From contig NXFV01000242.1 in NCBI GenBank assembly GCA_002803225.1, positions 1 to 64,000 of the forward strand: 64,000 bases of DNA. Reading direction: 5' to 3'. This document shows positions 47,272 through 59,257 of this stretch, one piece after another. The first letter of the stretch is position 1. Every line of letters starts with the position of its first letter. The notes below the pieces were generated by a model. That model was given only the letters and a program-made list of their open reading frames with translations, did no database searches and was not told the origin of the DNA. This DNA is from Gamarada debralockiae (taxonomy: Eukaryota; Ascomycota; Leotiomycetes; Helotiales; Hyphodiscaceae). The position numbers were made by a program, and so were the translations under genes.

Positions 47272-50200
47272 TCACGATGGAAAGGGTTCATCTTTTCCGT
47301 CAGGTCCAGAGGTCCCATAGCTCACGGCCTCTTGCCAGGTTTTCACGCGCGCCTCGATTGGGTTGCCATAGAAGCGAAACTGGGCGTTGATGTCGGCTCC
47401 AGCCAAGCCAGCTTCGAGCAGCAGCCTGACGATGTCTGTCTTCACTTCTGTCTTCTCATCTCCTAATAAGACCGTTAGGAGCGCAGAGCCGTGACTTCCC
47501 ACTTGGGCGTGAACATTGGCCCCGGCCTTGAGGAGCAGCTTCAGGGTATCTATTTTCTCTGCTGCATTCTTGTCTCCTGCCAAGGCAGCCTGGATTGTGG
47601 AGCCGTAGCTTCCCCCAGGGGCATTCACATCCGCCCCGGCTTCTATCAGCAGCTCGACAATGTCCGCGTGCCCTCCGAGCGAGGCAGCCTCGAGAGCACT
47701 ACCATAAAAGCCACCTTGAGCGTTTGCGTTAGCACCACATGCCAACAGCAGCCGGACGGTCTCTGTGCATCCTCCGATAGAGGCCCCCTGGAGTGCATTG
47801 CCGTAGAAGCCACCTTGCTCGTTGACTTGTGCACCTCGTTGCAATAGCAGCCGGACGATGTTTACGTCTGTTCTGAGCGAGGCTGCCTGGAGAGCAGGAC
47901 AGTAGTGCTTATCAACTGGTACTCGCGCATTAACATTAGCCCCGGTTGAGAGTAATAGCTGGACGATGTCCAGACTCGCTCCGAGCGAGGCCGCCAGGAG
48001 TGCCTCGTCAAATTCATCAGCATGCGCGCCGTGGTCCAATAAGACTTTGATGGTCTCAACATGGCCATTTACAGCGGCAGAGTGTAGAGCTGTGCGTCTA
48101 GTCTTATTCTTTGCCCCCATATCAGCGCCAGCATCGAGGAGCATTTTGACCAAAGACGTGTGACCGAACCGAGCTGCATAATGTAGTGCTTGATTCCCGG
48201 CATCATCTTGTGCAAGTACGTTCGATTGGTACTCCCATAGAAGACTTGTGACAACACTTCGAAGATTTGAAGAAGATGCAAGGTGCAGTAGCGTCGAACC
48301 AGTTTGGGGCCTCTTTGCGCTCCAAAGACTTACCCCTGAGGAGAACTTCATCCACGTCCAAAAAGTTGGCCACACTGGGCCACCGAGTTGCTGTATAAGA
48401 TCCTGCTGTAAAACCCCAAGATCTTCGGCCAATTCTGCATGCAGAAACCACGAGTCCATAGCGTAGACCAAAAAAGGATACAGTTCCCGACGTGGAAACT
48501 TTTCCTTAGCTGGAATAGCAGAGTGTCGTAAAACGTCAACGGTTGATGGAAAGCCGGAAAAGGAAAGTAGATGTTTGAGGCATAACCTGGCGAGTCGGTC
48601 ATGACTTCGGCCGGTAATTATGTCCTTCGACAGTTCGGTCGACTGCTTGTGGTACTGAGACAGAACATCACTTGAACTTAAAGTTAGCCACTTTAGACCA
48701 TCTGAGAGAAGGAAGTCTTTAACAGACTGGTGGATGAACTGCACAATGGTCGTAGACTTGTAGTGCTTGACCTCGACTAAACCAGCAGATAGGTTGATAA
48801 CTCGTGTCTCTGTACTGCTATCTGTGTCGTGGCAGGCCCTTGCCTTTTTGCGGTCATATCGTGATTTGAAGACACTACATGTATCATCTTCCACGGCCAT
48901 TGCCTGGTGCAGCTCTGCTAGCGAGAGAGGTCTTGTCGCAAATAGAACCCACTGCATTAGCTGTAGCGATGCTGTCAAGTTCCAGGGGTCAAGGTCCGTT
49001 GTGAAAATGTATTGGTAGAGGGCACTCAGTCCTTGTGGCAGTTGGCGTAGTAGTATTTCGATGTATGAGAAAGGGTCTCCTCCCCTGACCAATTTGATGA
49101 TCAGTGGTACGGCTAGACGCGCCCATTGGAATACTCCGGAAGAGCCCCGCACAATGGAGTCTTGGAGTACTTCATATTCACCAAGCCGAAATCCCGCCAA
49201 TTCCCGTGTTGAAAGTCTGGAGTTAAACTCTTGCTTAACATACTTCGCAATATCATCTTGGTTTTCGTCCTCAACGTAGACCTCTAGACTAGAGGTAGCA
49301 GCTATTTCCGAACGATAACGACTCGAGAGACAGATTTTCACATTGCCGCTTCCGGTCGAGATCTTGTCGCTGATGTTGTAGAAATAGAAGGCGAGTTCAT
49401 CTTCAACTTCGCATGCAACTTCATCTAAAGCGTCCACAAAAATGTATACCGTCCACGATCTTGCAACACGCACAATAGCGTTCGCGAAAAGATCTTCTAA
49501 CTCCTTGCGTTGCCACTCCCACTCGATCCCAGCTTTGCCAAATGCTTGTTTCTCTTGGAAGGCAGCTCGGAGTGGCAAGCGTACTGATGGAACCAGGGTG
49601 CATAATTGATACAACAGAGATCGAAACATGCCGATTGGAGTCTTCTGCAACGTGGCTCCACGTCCATGGAAGAAGAAGTCGAGAAATAGGCTTCGCTTCG
49701 AGAGTTGCGAGGGTGGTCTTTCGCGGAGTGCTTGATAAATGAAGGCCATCAAGGTCGACTTCCCTGAGCCTGGGTTTCCTACTATCCATAGCAGTTTGTT
49801 TTCCTGGCCTCTCCATGCTACATAGGACTCGTGTTCCAGTATCCACTCGCATGTCTGTAAATAGGGTCGGTTTATCTCTTGCCGGCGATAGTTAAGCTCA
49901 GGAAAGGCGAGAGACCGAAGACAATCTTATACTGGTCAGCATTACAACCATCAGCAGGTGGTGGATAGTAGGAAAAGTCATACCAAGTTCGTCGGATGGT
50001 GCCGTTCCGCCACGGTCATCAGTCTTCTCACGAGCTTTAGAGTCAGGCAGCTCTGCTATCGTCTGTTGTGCATTGGCTGAGGGGTTTCCATTGCTCAATT
50101 CATCGTTCAGTGCTGTATCCGTAGACGATTTGGAAGTGGGAGAAATAGTTGGCAGGAGGCATTCTAAAGCGAAATTTCTTAGTTCCATCGAAGGAGAAGG

Positions 50201-53200
50201 TGGAAGCTCCCCTGGAGCCGTGAAATATGTGCCTTGGTGAGCCTCAACGGGAGGGGAGTCTATGCTGGAAGCAAGCATTGATCGAAAACTAGAGAAAACT
50301 TGATCCTGGCAGTCTCGAATCATGTCAGGTAATAAACGTCTCAAAGCGTCTTCCATGATTCGCGTCCCATTCCGTGCAGCCCGTTCAAGGGCACTTTCAA
50401 TTAATACTGGCAGCTCTCGCCTGGAGTATTCTTCATACGCCGCCAATTGTTGAGAATTCGCTGATGAGACCCTGCCAACTACGCTGACTTCCTCGGTCAC
50501 AGGTTCAAAATCTTAATCCAATATTAGCAACTGTACGTGAAGCATGAAGAATGTGAGGATTTTGACGAGAGGCTTAAAAACTGAGTAGATAATGGTCGAA
50601 AATCTTGACGGAAAACGGGACTTACAGGGCGTAGGTATGTCTCTATTTCCGAAGAGCATTTCACTTCCAGAAACGTCTGAAGATAAGGTCGACAGAGTAG
50701 TATCAGCGGCTGTGGTTGGATCAATTGTAGAATTAGATGGAGGTGGAACTGAAAGAGTATATTCAACAGCAGTGGTTGGATTGGAATCTGTCTCTTTATT
50801 GTCAATGAGCCGTTTTGCATCGTCCGAGTGTTTCTCTTGGATAATGAGTAAAGTATTTCTGTTGATATCGAATTGGGGTGTGGAGATAATCTGATGCAAG
50901 ATTCCATGTTCTTGGATAAATGGCCTCCCAAAAATGATATCAAATTTTTCGTTGAGTACCCTGACGGACATTTGAACGAATTTATTCAGACCAATCTTTG
51001 AACATTTGACCTGTATCACCACGAATGTCTTTGGAGTAACCCTTTCGCAGTTCAAGGCGGCAAAGCTTTTGATCTCGTGTCGGGGCAAAGGCATTTCCTT
51101 GAAGCCGTACTGATGCGCAACCTCCTTACTGATAAACGAAGAGCTAGCGCCCGTATCGATGACAGCATTGACAGCTTGAGACTCTCCTTCTGAATCCCGT
51201 ATTACAACTGGCGCATTTGATAAGAGCTTCATGAAGTCTGCTTCGCCTTCCTCACTATATTCTGCGCCTGATTCAATCGCGGATGAGGCCGGTTCTGGGA
51301 TGTCATTTTCAGCAATGGCAGTCGTCCCGTCAATCTTGCTGTCGACTTCATCACCAACGGTAATTTGCTCTGTTTTAAGGCCTATCAGAGGGCTTATAGA
51401 GTCTCCTTCTTTAGCCACTTCATCGTTAAGTGGCTCGATCGTACGTAAGGCTGATGGTTGAGAGTCATTTCCAGCGGTATCAGGTGTCCCTCCAACCTCG
51501 TCTTCTCCGCTATGAATAATAGCGCTTTGCTCTATGGGACCGCTTGCAAGGAACACGGTTGACTGCCCGCCCTGCCTTTCAAGGATATGTTCTGGGACTG
51601 GTTCGATAGCTGGGGTGGCAGGCGCTTGAATAAATTTTTTCGTGTTGTTAAAAGCCCCGTCAATCTTAAAGTTCCCACTGTAATCAATATCACGACCACC
51701 AGTATGATACGCCCGTACTCCGCCGTTTATTTGACCACTCATCAATTCCCTATCTACCCGCCTAGCCGCTTCATCAACCGTTGTTTTCATCGATGAGGAG
51801 GGGGAGTACATTTCGATCCCGCTGTCGACATGAATCCTTGGTGTACAGTAACTCGTTTCGTCCAAATCGTACCGTTTGTTGATTGTGTCTGTTGTACTAC
51901 GCTCGGAACAGCATCGGTCTAGTCCTTGGTTCTCTTGTTTTTCGGAAGGGAGCGGTTTACGCTTTGTAGAGTTGGTAGCTGGCTGTCCAGTAATGATAGC
52001 GCAATTCCTAGTTGCATCAACACTGCGCGATCGTGGATTATTTCGTGGTTGTTCGTCAAGGTCGATAGCGAAGTGGCCGTCCTTCTCTAGTAGTTGCTCC
52101 CAAGGGAATGGCCTCGCAAAGCTGGTACGTTCACATCGGGGCGGAACATGGAGGCCGTATCCTAAAGAGTTGGCTTCGCGAGTTTTTTGATCTGCAACCT
52201 CAACCCGCCGGCCACATATTGCTCTTGTTCCGAGATTCCCCCACAGGGCAATAGTCCTTTGCAGTAACGGCCAACGCGACTGGACATGTTTGCCGACAAA
52301 CCCAATGATGTATACCATAGCGATCATTAAAAAAATGGTAAGAGCAAAAGATCGTGGAGTCGGATCGAAGGGTATAATATCTGATTGCATGCCGAAAATC
52401 GCAGCTGGGAACGCAATAGGATACAGCGCCTAGGATAACGAGTTAGGCATATGTCTCAGGAGATTCAAGAAGATATACTGAGACGTTTAACTCAGAGGAA
52501 ACCTCATTCTGGTCGGCTGCTTCTTTGCTTTCAAGATACAAGCGAAGCTCTAACTATTGCTCATTTATATTGTCAGCCTATCTTCTTCTCCTTTATTACC
52601 TAGTCAACGGCTTTGCAATCATTCGCAACCCCCCCAAAAAAGGAAAAGAATTAAAGGTCAACTTACTTTGCTTGAGAAGCCAGAACAGCTATTTTCCAAC
52701 CTCGCAATCTTTTTTTGGTTCTCCTGCAGTTCCCGAAAGGCAGCCTTGATAGTACGGAGCGATCCCTGAGCGGGGAGAGATATAGGTGCCATATCGGTAT
52801 TACGAAAGTAGCCTATCTCTTCGTTTGCAAAAGAGTTCCATGCATCGACTGTGGCGGAGAGAACGGCGCTAAGCCGGCGCAAAAGGGCCATTGTTTTATG
52901 CGTCCAGTCGAAAGCTTCTTTCATTTCTATGGCTCGCTCACGTGCAGTCTCAGAACGTTGAGTAAACTGATGTTGTTCTATCTAAATTATAGTCAGCAGA
53001 ATAGAACATGAAATAGAAATACCATCAGGACACTTTGGCATCTTACATATGTAGCTATACTCTGCTCCAGCTTATGAGCCAAGTCATCCCACTCCTTTCT
53101 CACTTGCCCTATCCTCACTTCAAACACTTTGAGCCAGTAATCCCTAGGTCTCCATATTGGGAAGTCTACCTCGAGTGCTCCAGCTGCAATTTGGTCGAAG

Positions 53201-54084
53201 AGAAGATCCTCAGAGGAACATTCGGCCAGGACACCATCTATTTCAGCATCAATAAAACCATAGCCGACCCACCGCCAGTCGTCAGATCCAGTAACGACAA
53301 CAGAGATCTGCGCCTCGTGGATGCCCCAAACTTCATTCTCTGTTGTTTTTGGGTCCTCTGGCTCGGAAGTGTATGTACTAGTATCTGAAATCTTCAGGAA
53401 TGATAGATCTGTCCAGCGTCTCTTAGGCTTTGTGTTGGGTTTCCCACCTCTGATAGGCTCCTCGACCGGGGGTGTTTCTTTCCTCAGAATGAAGAATGGG
53501 AGATGAAAGTCTAACTGGAAGGTTAGAGGCGCAGCCGGAATTTTGGCCCCAATTGATGCCTGAAATGCCAAATGTTTACATATAGCTTTTCTTAGCACAA
53601 GGGCCTGGCTCTGTGAGGCAGTAGCGGCAAGAGCGAAGATGCAGGCCGGGTTAAGGTCTGAAACATAAATCAGTCGCCTCGCTGCATCGGGTAAATTCTC
53701 ATGATGAAATCGTGGCTCCTTCAAGGCGCGATAGAGTCCCGTTGCAGTCAGAGGATTTGCATGGCGTCTTTCGTCTCCACGTCCTTTAAGCTCGAGTTCT
53801 GAACTACATTTTCTCTCGTCAAGCCACACCACTTCATGTCCTGCGGCACTAGTGCCTGCTTCTACATCAGAAAGGCTGACGCCACAGCAGAAATCTTTCC
53901 CGACATCGAACTCGCATCGAGGGGTAGTGTCTTCTGAGTCTCTGAAGAAGAGGTCGAGGTCGTCTCCATCGGCATTATTTTTCTTCTTTAATTCGATATA
54001 GGTCTCCTCGTCATGGATTTCCCGGCGTTTGGAAAATCCTGGGGCCCAACTGTTTTCGAAGCACACTTCCTGGTGTTCTCCCAT
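47272..54084 (-). CDS. CorA-like / retropepsin-like / NACHT / ankyrin fusion protein (NLR)
   Basis: Six exons: 53047-54084, 52667-52981, 52479-52553, 50626-52429, 49984-50511 and 47272-49925, about 2137 residues. Domains: a CorA-like cytosolic part (LIYVSDLNPACIFALAATAS, LDFHLPFFILR), coiled coil (about 340-470), and two membrane helices, the first ending FPAAIFGMQ (GMQ instead of GMN) and the second IFLMIAMVYIIGFVG (about 505-525). A long linker follows. The retropepsin-like domain has NAVIDTGASSSFIS (catalytic Asp about 901) and FDIIFGRPFIQEHGI. Then RELPVLIESALERAAR, NACHT Walker A GNPGSGKST (about 1303) and Walker B YIFVDALDEV (about 1418), and ankyrin repeats (about 1800-2110), several with the GGFYGNALQ-type spacer. 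STAND NTPases of this class act in non-self recognition and regulated cell death. The true start may be upstream: the frame is open and protein-like to about 54210 without an ATG. Confidence 0.78.
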
Positions 54085-54230
54085 CTCTTGGAATAGGTAC
54101 TGCTTCTCGAATATCTCAAAGTTGATTGGTGATTCGGTCAGACTAGGATCAGTTTCTATTCGAGAAGAGATTATATCTATTTTTGTCAGATACGAACCAT
54201 AATAAAAGGGATGATCCGGGTTTCAAATAT

Positions 54231-54917
54231 ATTCAGGTGAGATAGTATTATCTATAGAAAATCGTTGGGGTAGAGGATTTGAAAGAGCGTCGATGAATGG
54301 GAACGAAACTGGGCTTCTCTACCAGGTGTTCTTGAAAGCAAGGAAGAATCTCAGAACTATGGTTTGAACGCATGCCGGCAGGCAAGACGAAGAAATAGTT
54401 CTCAATAAGATGAAGTTAAAAAGCCCTCTGTCAATTACATTATGTAGTACAAAAGCCAAGAAAGAAACTGACCGACAATTCTAGGACCAGAACAAACACC
54501 AACAGAATCAATCCAAAAGGGTATACACTTTTATGACTCCATGTGAACGACCAACACCACCGTGACACTGGTACACTGGGACAGTAGGCAACGTAAAATG
54601 GACCGCATGATATATGCTGCAGACCACTCCCGATCCTTCGTCCCTTCAATGTTCGTACACCGCTCCATTGTTCGAATTAACTGCTGATCGCATCTGGAGG
54701 AAAGCACTTTGTTGGGATTCGAAAATAGAAATCGGGTATCAATGCGGTGTTACTGGGGACTGGGGCGATCAGATCAGCTAAGGTCCACCCGCTCCACAGT
54801 TGTGAACATTCTTGTATTGGAACCACGTACGCATCACCACATCTTCTCTCCTTCCACCATGAGCCCTCTCCTTTCATTTCCTCCAGCCTCACCCTTTCTT
54901 CCATATTTGCAGTCGAC
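54231..54917. other. Intergenic, upstream of the NLR gene
   Basis: Probable promoter and 5' UTR of the NLR gene. A minus-strand frame (54677-55087) overlaps the 3' side of the small zinc-ribbon candidate and is not supported on its own. Confidence 0.4.
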
Positions 54918-55366
54918 CTATCGCGTATGTATTTTGGTTGTGGGGCAATAGGCACAGCGAGGGGTCTGACATCCTGGACACGGATCTGTACGAATGTTGA
55001 TTCCAGATAGTTCACACTGGCACTGCGAATTCGGTGTGCCGTCAGTCGCCAGACCTCGGAGACGGAGAAACTCGACGCACTGGGCACTCACGCATTGCCA
55101 GACATACACTGTTTTCCTCCTTGCTGGCGGCTAAGTCGATATGGAAGATTAGCTTGGGGTTCCATTGGTTTTAAATGGTTGGAATCGATAAGGGATGTGG
55201 CCAGATGGATGGAAAGATGAGGCTTACTAGCCAGGCAGCAGACCTTTAGTTGTTGAATAGGTGAAGTTAGGCCTTGACGCGTCTCCGTTGCTTGTGAGGC
55301 GCGATTGCGGTAGTGCCTCGTAAGCTTGGAAGGCAGGGCGACAAAATGACGGCGAACGGGTGCCAT
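54918..55366 (-). CDS. Candidate small zinc-ribbon protein with a 13-codon internal exon
   Basis: Proposed exons 55244-55366, 55092-55130 and 54918-55022, about 88 residues. The N-terminal exon is basic (MAPVRRHFVALPSKLTRHYR). The 39-bp second exon and the third join as KTVYVWQCCQCELSGINIRT followed by DPCPGCQTPRCAYCPTTK. The resulting WxCCQC...CPGC...RCAYC matches the pattern of the tandem protein at 3524-3931 (WWHCCQCG...CPACYHVKCEYC). Splice signals at the second intron are good (GTGAGT...CGCAG). The first donor (GTCTGC) is weak. The zinc-ribbon pattern is the reason for the call; the first exon is the least sure. Confidence 0.4.
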
Positions 55367-57753
55367 TGATCCAGGGAATTGACGTATATCTCGTGTGGAT
55401 GGTTAATGGCCATGTGCTGCCCGTTGAGTGGTGAAAAAAAAAATGTTGAGTCGAGGTACCTCCTGCTGTCTCTCGAAATACCGTCTCATTTCCGCTCCGA
55501 GACTGGTGTAGCGCGGTTTGACGTGGCCTCTGAGGTTGGGTGCTACGCCGCTCTCTCCTATTCTCCTTGTAGGACAATGATGCGAGATACCATGGCCTTG
55601 GATTTGTTGGATTTAGATCCATCTGCGAGCGCGTGAAACATATGTACTTGCGTTGATAGCCTTTGGAGAACAAAAGGAGCTCGAAGCTTCTGATTTGTGC
55701 AAGATGTGCGAGATACACCTCGTGCAATTGAGAAATAAAAATGTATGGGAAAGGAGGATTTCAGCGATACTCTTCCTCAATTTCCCGTGTTCGGGGTTGT
55801 CGTGCTGCGAGCGATTCGCTTAGGTTTTTGTGATGGCTTGGCATAAATTTGAAGATTACGGTTGTGGCGTAAACGCTAAGATCACTGAACGACTGATTTG
55901 CTGTGCCCTGCATACGGAGCGCGGTTGTTGGAGTGCATGGATGTTAAAACGACTCAAAAATAGACTCTCATCTCAGACCAGCGATTGAGGAGGTGAAAGC
56001 TGGCGCTTCGCAGCATGTTCGCGCAGATGACACTCAAAACACTAGGGCAAATGAGCGACTTATACCTGGTACACTCTCTTACATCTATCCCCGGGACCAC
56101 TTGAGATACTGAGAATGCCTCAAAATGTACCTAGACCCTTCCTATTCAGTCAAAGCTCTAGTGGGTTTCTAAATTGCTGGAATATGTTGAAGAAGCGCAA
56201 TCCTTATATGTTCCTTCTCTCTCCGTTTCACATCACTCACTGAAGCCATTTCCATCATCTGTATTTAACGAGATTATAATCCTTCAATTGGAATTCCCGT
56301 GTTATTCATCTACATCCTAGCCCCTGAAATCTAGCGAACGATCCAAATCTCACGTTTGGTCTCTCGGACCCAATTCCTGAAGTTCATTGAGCCATTCATT
56401 TCTTATGCGGCATACTAACAACTCAATCGTCCCAATTGGTTGAACTATTCAGAGCCGGATGTTCATCCCATATCAACACTTGAGAAGATTGGGTTTGATG
56501 AATCCAAACACATCAGCGCAGATTGAAGTTCACCTCTATAACCGTCTATAAAGGCCTCGACCTCATCCCGGAGATGACCAAACCACAAGTCATTCATTCA
56601 CAATTTCGCAACAAACATCGAAGGCTTGAAAAAGCAAGTCCAAGAACTCATCAACGAGTTGGAGAGCCCGAAGTGTACACGCCAAGCAGCAGTTGGGGAT
56701 CTACAATGCTATGTGACTTCACCAGAATTGGGATTGGAGAGCGACAATGATGTCGAAAACGATGATGAAAGTAGCCTCGAATGCGAAAACAATGCCGACG
56801 ACGAATATTCCAATTCGGCGACTCTGAGGTGGGCCATAAGCTACTTCCTTGTATGTTGCAGAGGAGAAGATATCCTTAGAAGGGTTCCCTTCGGCAACAA
56901 GCTGGTGAACGGTGGCATTCTGCTTCCCATCTTCCTTCTACTTCTCCAGTTTCCCAATCGTGCATGGAAATTCCAAGAATTGGAGGGGAAAAGCCTTTTA
57001 TATAAAGCCGCAAGAGAGAAACGGCAGCGATGCTGCTGAATCAACGACCATTCGAATCGTTCAGACGATTGAGCGATTGAGAGGAGACCGGGCCACTTGC
57101 AGCCCCTGCGAATATGGGCCCTTCAGATGTTGCGGGAATGGTTACGGAATACACAAGAAAGGCACGCAAGAGGAAATTCAAGAGAAGTAGAACTCGTCGT
57201 CGAGCAAATTTTCATTGTCGCGTGAAGTCCTTCCAAGTCATATTCTGTCATTCCAAAGCAGTGTGAGCAGGCGAAGCCATAGGTAGAGCAGGAATAGGTC
57301 GGGCTTAGAAGAGACGTTGTTGCTTGCGCCGTGGTCGACACTGGTCTTAGAAGACGCGTTCTAACCGAATTTGAATAGCTCAGCCATGTCGAATGATTGA
57401 TTGTTGAAATTCTTGGTCATTTTTAACAGGAAGTGGCTTGTGTGGAAACGGAGCAATACAGGTAAGTGAATCATCATCCAGGTGAACTAGCCAAGTTGAT
57501 TATTCAGCAGAATTGAGCGAGTGAGGGAACATAGGCACTTGCAATACGGCAAATATCAGAAATAGCACCTTTTTTCTTCCATTATAAACTCCCAGCTGGC
57601 CAAGGCTACCCATCCTCAAGCAAAGATCCGCCCAATCCTGGTATACACTGCAAAAACCTCCCGCACATTAATTCTACATAAGCAAGTGATGCCACCCATC
57701 AGAATCCATATTCCAGTCCCAAAACGCCATTGTGCAAGTGATTGCAAGTTCCT
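55367..57753. other. Long intergenic region, no firm gene
   Basis: A plus-strand frame at about 56611-57039 begins with a short amphipathic helix (IEGLKKQVQELINELESPK), then an acidic stretch (LESDNDVENDDESSLECENN) and a hydrophobic one (GGILLPIFLLLLQFPNR). It has no ATG in a plausible place and no recognised family, so it is left as an orphan frame. The rest looks empty. Confidence 0.35.
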
Positions 57754-59257
57754 CTAAGCATACCATCCCTTCGCGCCAACGTTGCGATGCTCTTCCTCCT
57801 CTCTATGCTTAATCATCGGCGTCTGAATGTCAAAGAGCTCGATCAGCTCTTCCCACTGGGCCATATCAAGCGCAATGACAGATTGATGCTTTGTAGCACC
57901 CGAATCTTCTAGTTCTTCTTTCGTTCGCGGAGTCGTAGGTTCTAGATCTGTTAGTAACCTTGGGATTGTTGGGTGTGGGTTACATACCAAGATACGGCAT
58001 TCCTCTGTCATCTGTCGATATACCGACCTTCCCATCACGGACCAGGAAACTCACGTAGAAGATGTTCTCAATGGTCTGACCGAATGACAGGGGATTGATC
58101 ACAAACTTGAGCAGTGCCAGTCCACCAGTTGAAGACATGCCGTATTCGTCCAAGAGCTCTTGGTCTTGCTCCGCCGAGAAATTTGAGCGATCCACTGCTT
58201 CAATGGCTTCTATTGCGTCGTTTCGGACCTTCACTAACCGAGTGAGAATCTGCGTGCAAAGTGTTGTCAAGTTGCTGTTTTCGGCCTTGTGGATATCACT
58301 CGCTTCTAGGACTTCGGGGCGCGTTTCCTGGAGGGTATTTGGTCGCAAAGCAGCTTTCCGAACAACCATTTTCCGGGCTCGCTTTTCCAGTGATAGTGGG
58401 CCGAGGAGAAACCCAGGCACTGAAGGTCTCGAGTTGTTTGGTAAACAAGCATATCTTCCAAGGTGTTCCCAATTCAGCATATCTCCATCATCCTCTTCTC
58501 CGTCCTCGTCGGCGCCATTGGCTCTTCGTCCTCTTCGGCGCTGGGTGCTGCTCGGAGCTTGCGCAGCTCGTGGTCCATCTTGTATGGCTCCTTCTGCTCT
58601 TCTCATAAATGACATACATTTTGAAATAAATTCGTCAACATCGACCCCTTGGGAGGTGTCCCCTGAAATGAGAGCTATGGTTTTCTTGTACGAAAGATCG
58701 GCCGTTGTAACCAGGAGGCGAGAATCGATCGTTGCGTCAGAAGTTTGCTTGATTTGCTCTGCAAATGTGTCTGCCTCGCGCAAGGTATCTTTAAGAACAG
58801 TCGAGTTCGGATTCAGGGATTCCGTACGGTTTTCGACCAGTTTCTTATTCAGGTCTCTCAAGCCCTTTCGTAGTCGTCGTCGCTCTTCGATGTCTTGATC
58901 GGGATCGTAATCCGCGATACCCTTCTCATCTTCTTCGTCCACCTCTACCGTGCGTCTTCTACGACTCCGTGCTGGTGAGTCATCGCGTTCTACAGGCCTT
59001 CTTCTCTTGACGTTCCCTGATACTTCGGATGGTACAGTGGGGGGTCCCATGGGCTCGCGACCCTTGCCTTTATCAACAGGCCGTGATGAACGATTCTCTT
59101 TGTCAGAGGAGATAGAAACGGACGGGGAAGGTGACATCGAAGGACCTGCATTTGAAGTTCGACGTGCAGTTCGAGGTCGACTTGGACCTGGAGACGCGTC
59201 GTAAAGGTCGTCGCCGAAGGGTGAAGGCGATTCCGAAAACTTTGTAGACCTCGCCAT
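57754..59257 (-). CDS. nse4: Nse4, kleisin subunit of the SMC5/6 complex
   Basis: Bridges the SMC5 and SMC6 heads in the nuclear complex that acts in recombinational repair and replication-fork stability. Exons 57988-59257 and 57754-57947 give 487 residues; the intron keeps frame (CTTG|ATCTA). The N terminus is disordered and basic (RSSRPVDKGKGREP, VKRRRPVERD). The kleisin N-terminal helix region follows (RLRKGLRDLNKKLVENRTES, TVLKDTLREADTFAEQIKQT, TIDSRLLVTTADLSYKKTIA). Next is an acidic loop (EDGEEDDGDMLNWEHLGRYA) and the C-terminal Nse4 domain (GGLALLKFVINPLSFGQTIE, NIFYVSFLVRDGKVGI, then the second exon with LDMAQWEELIELFDIQTPMI). It is divergent from vps34, with about 370 bp between the two starts. 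Confidence 0.93.

Noticed and set aside
50513..50625. Independent end of the CorA-protease gene at the stop near 50513
   Set aside because: Possible, but the stretch has a consensus donor, a CTAAT branch site and an acceptor that restore frame into the NLR, so splicing was preferred; kept as the main uncertainty of that gene model.
56574..57039. Small acidic coiled-coil gene
   Set aside because: The helix-forming frame has no usable ATG, and the ATG at 56574 is in a different frame with no intron to connect them.
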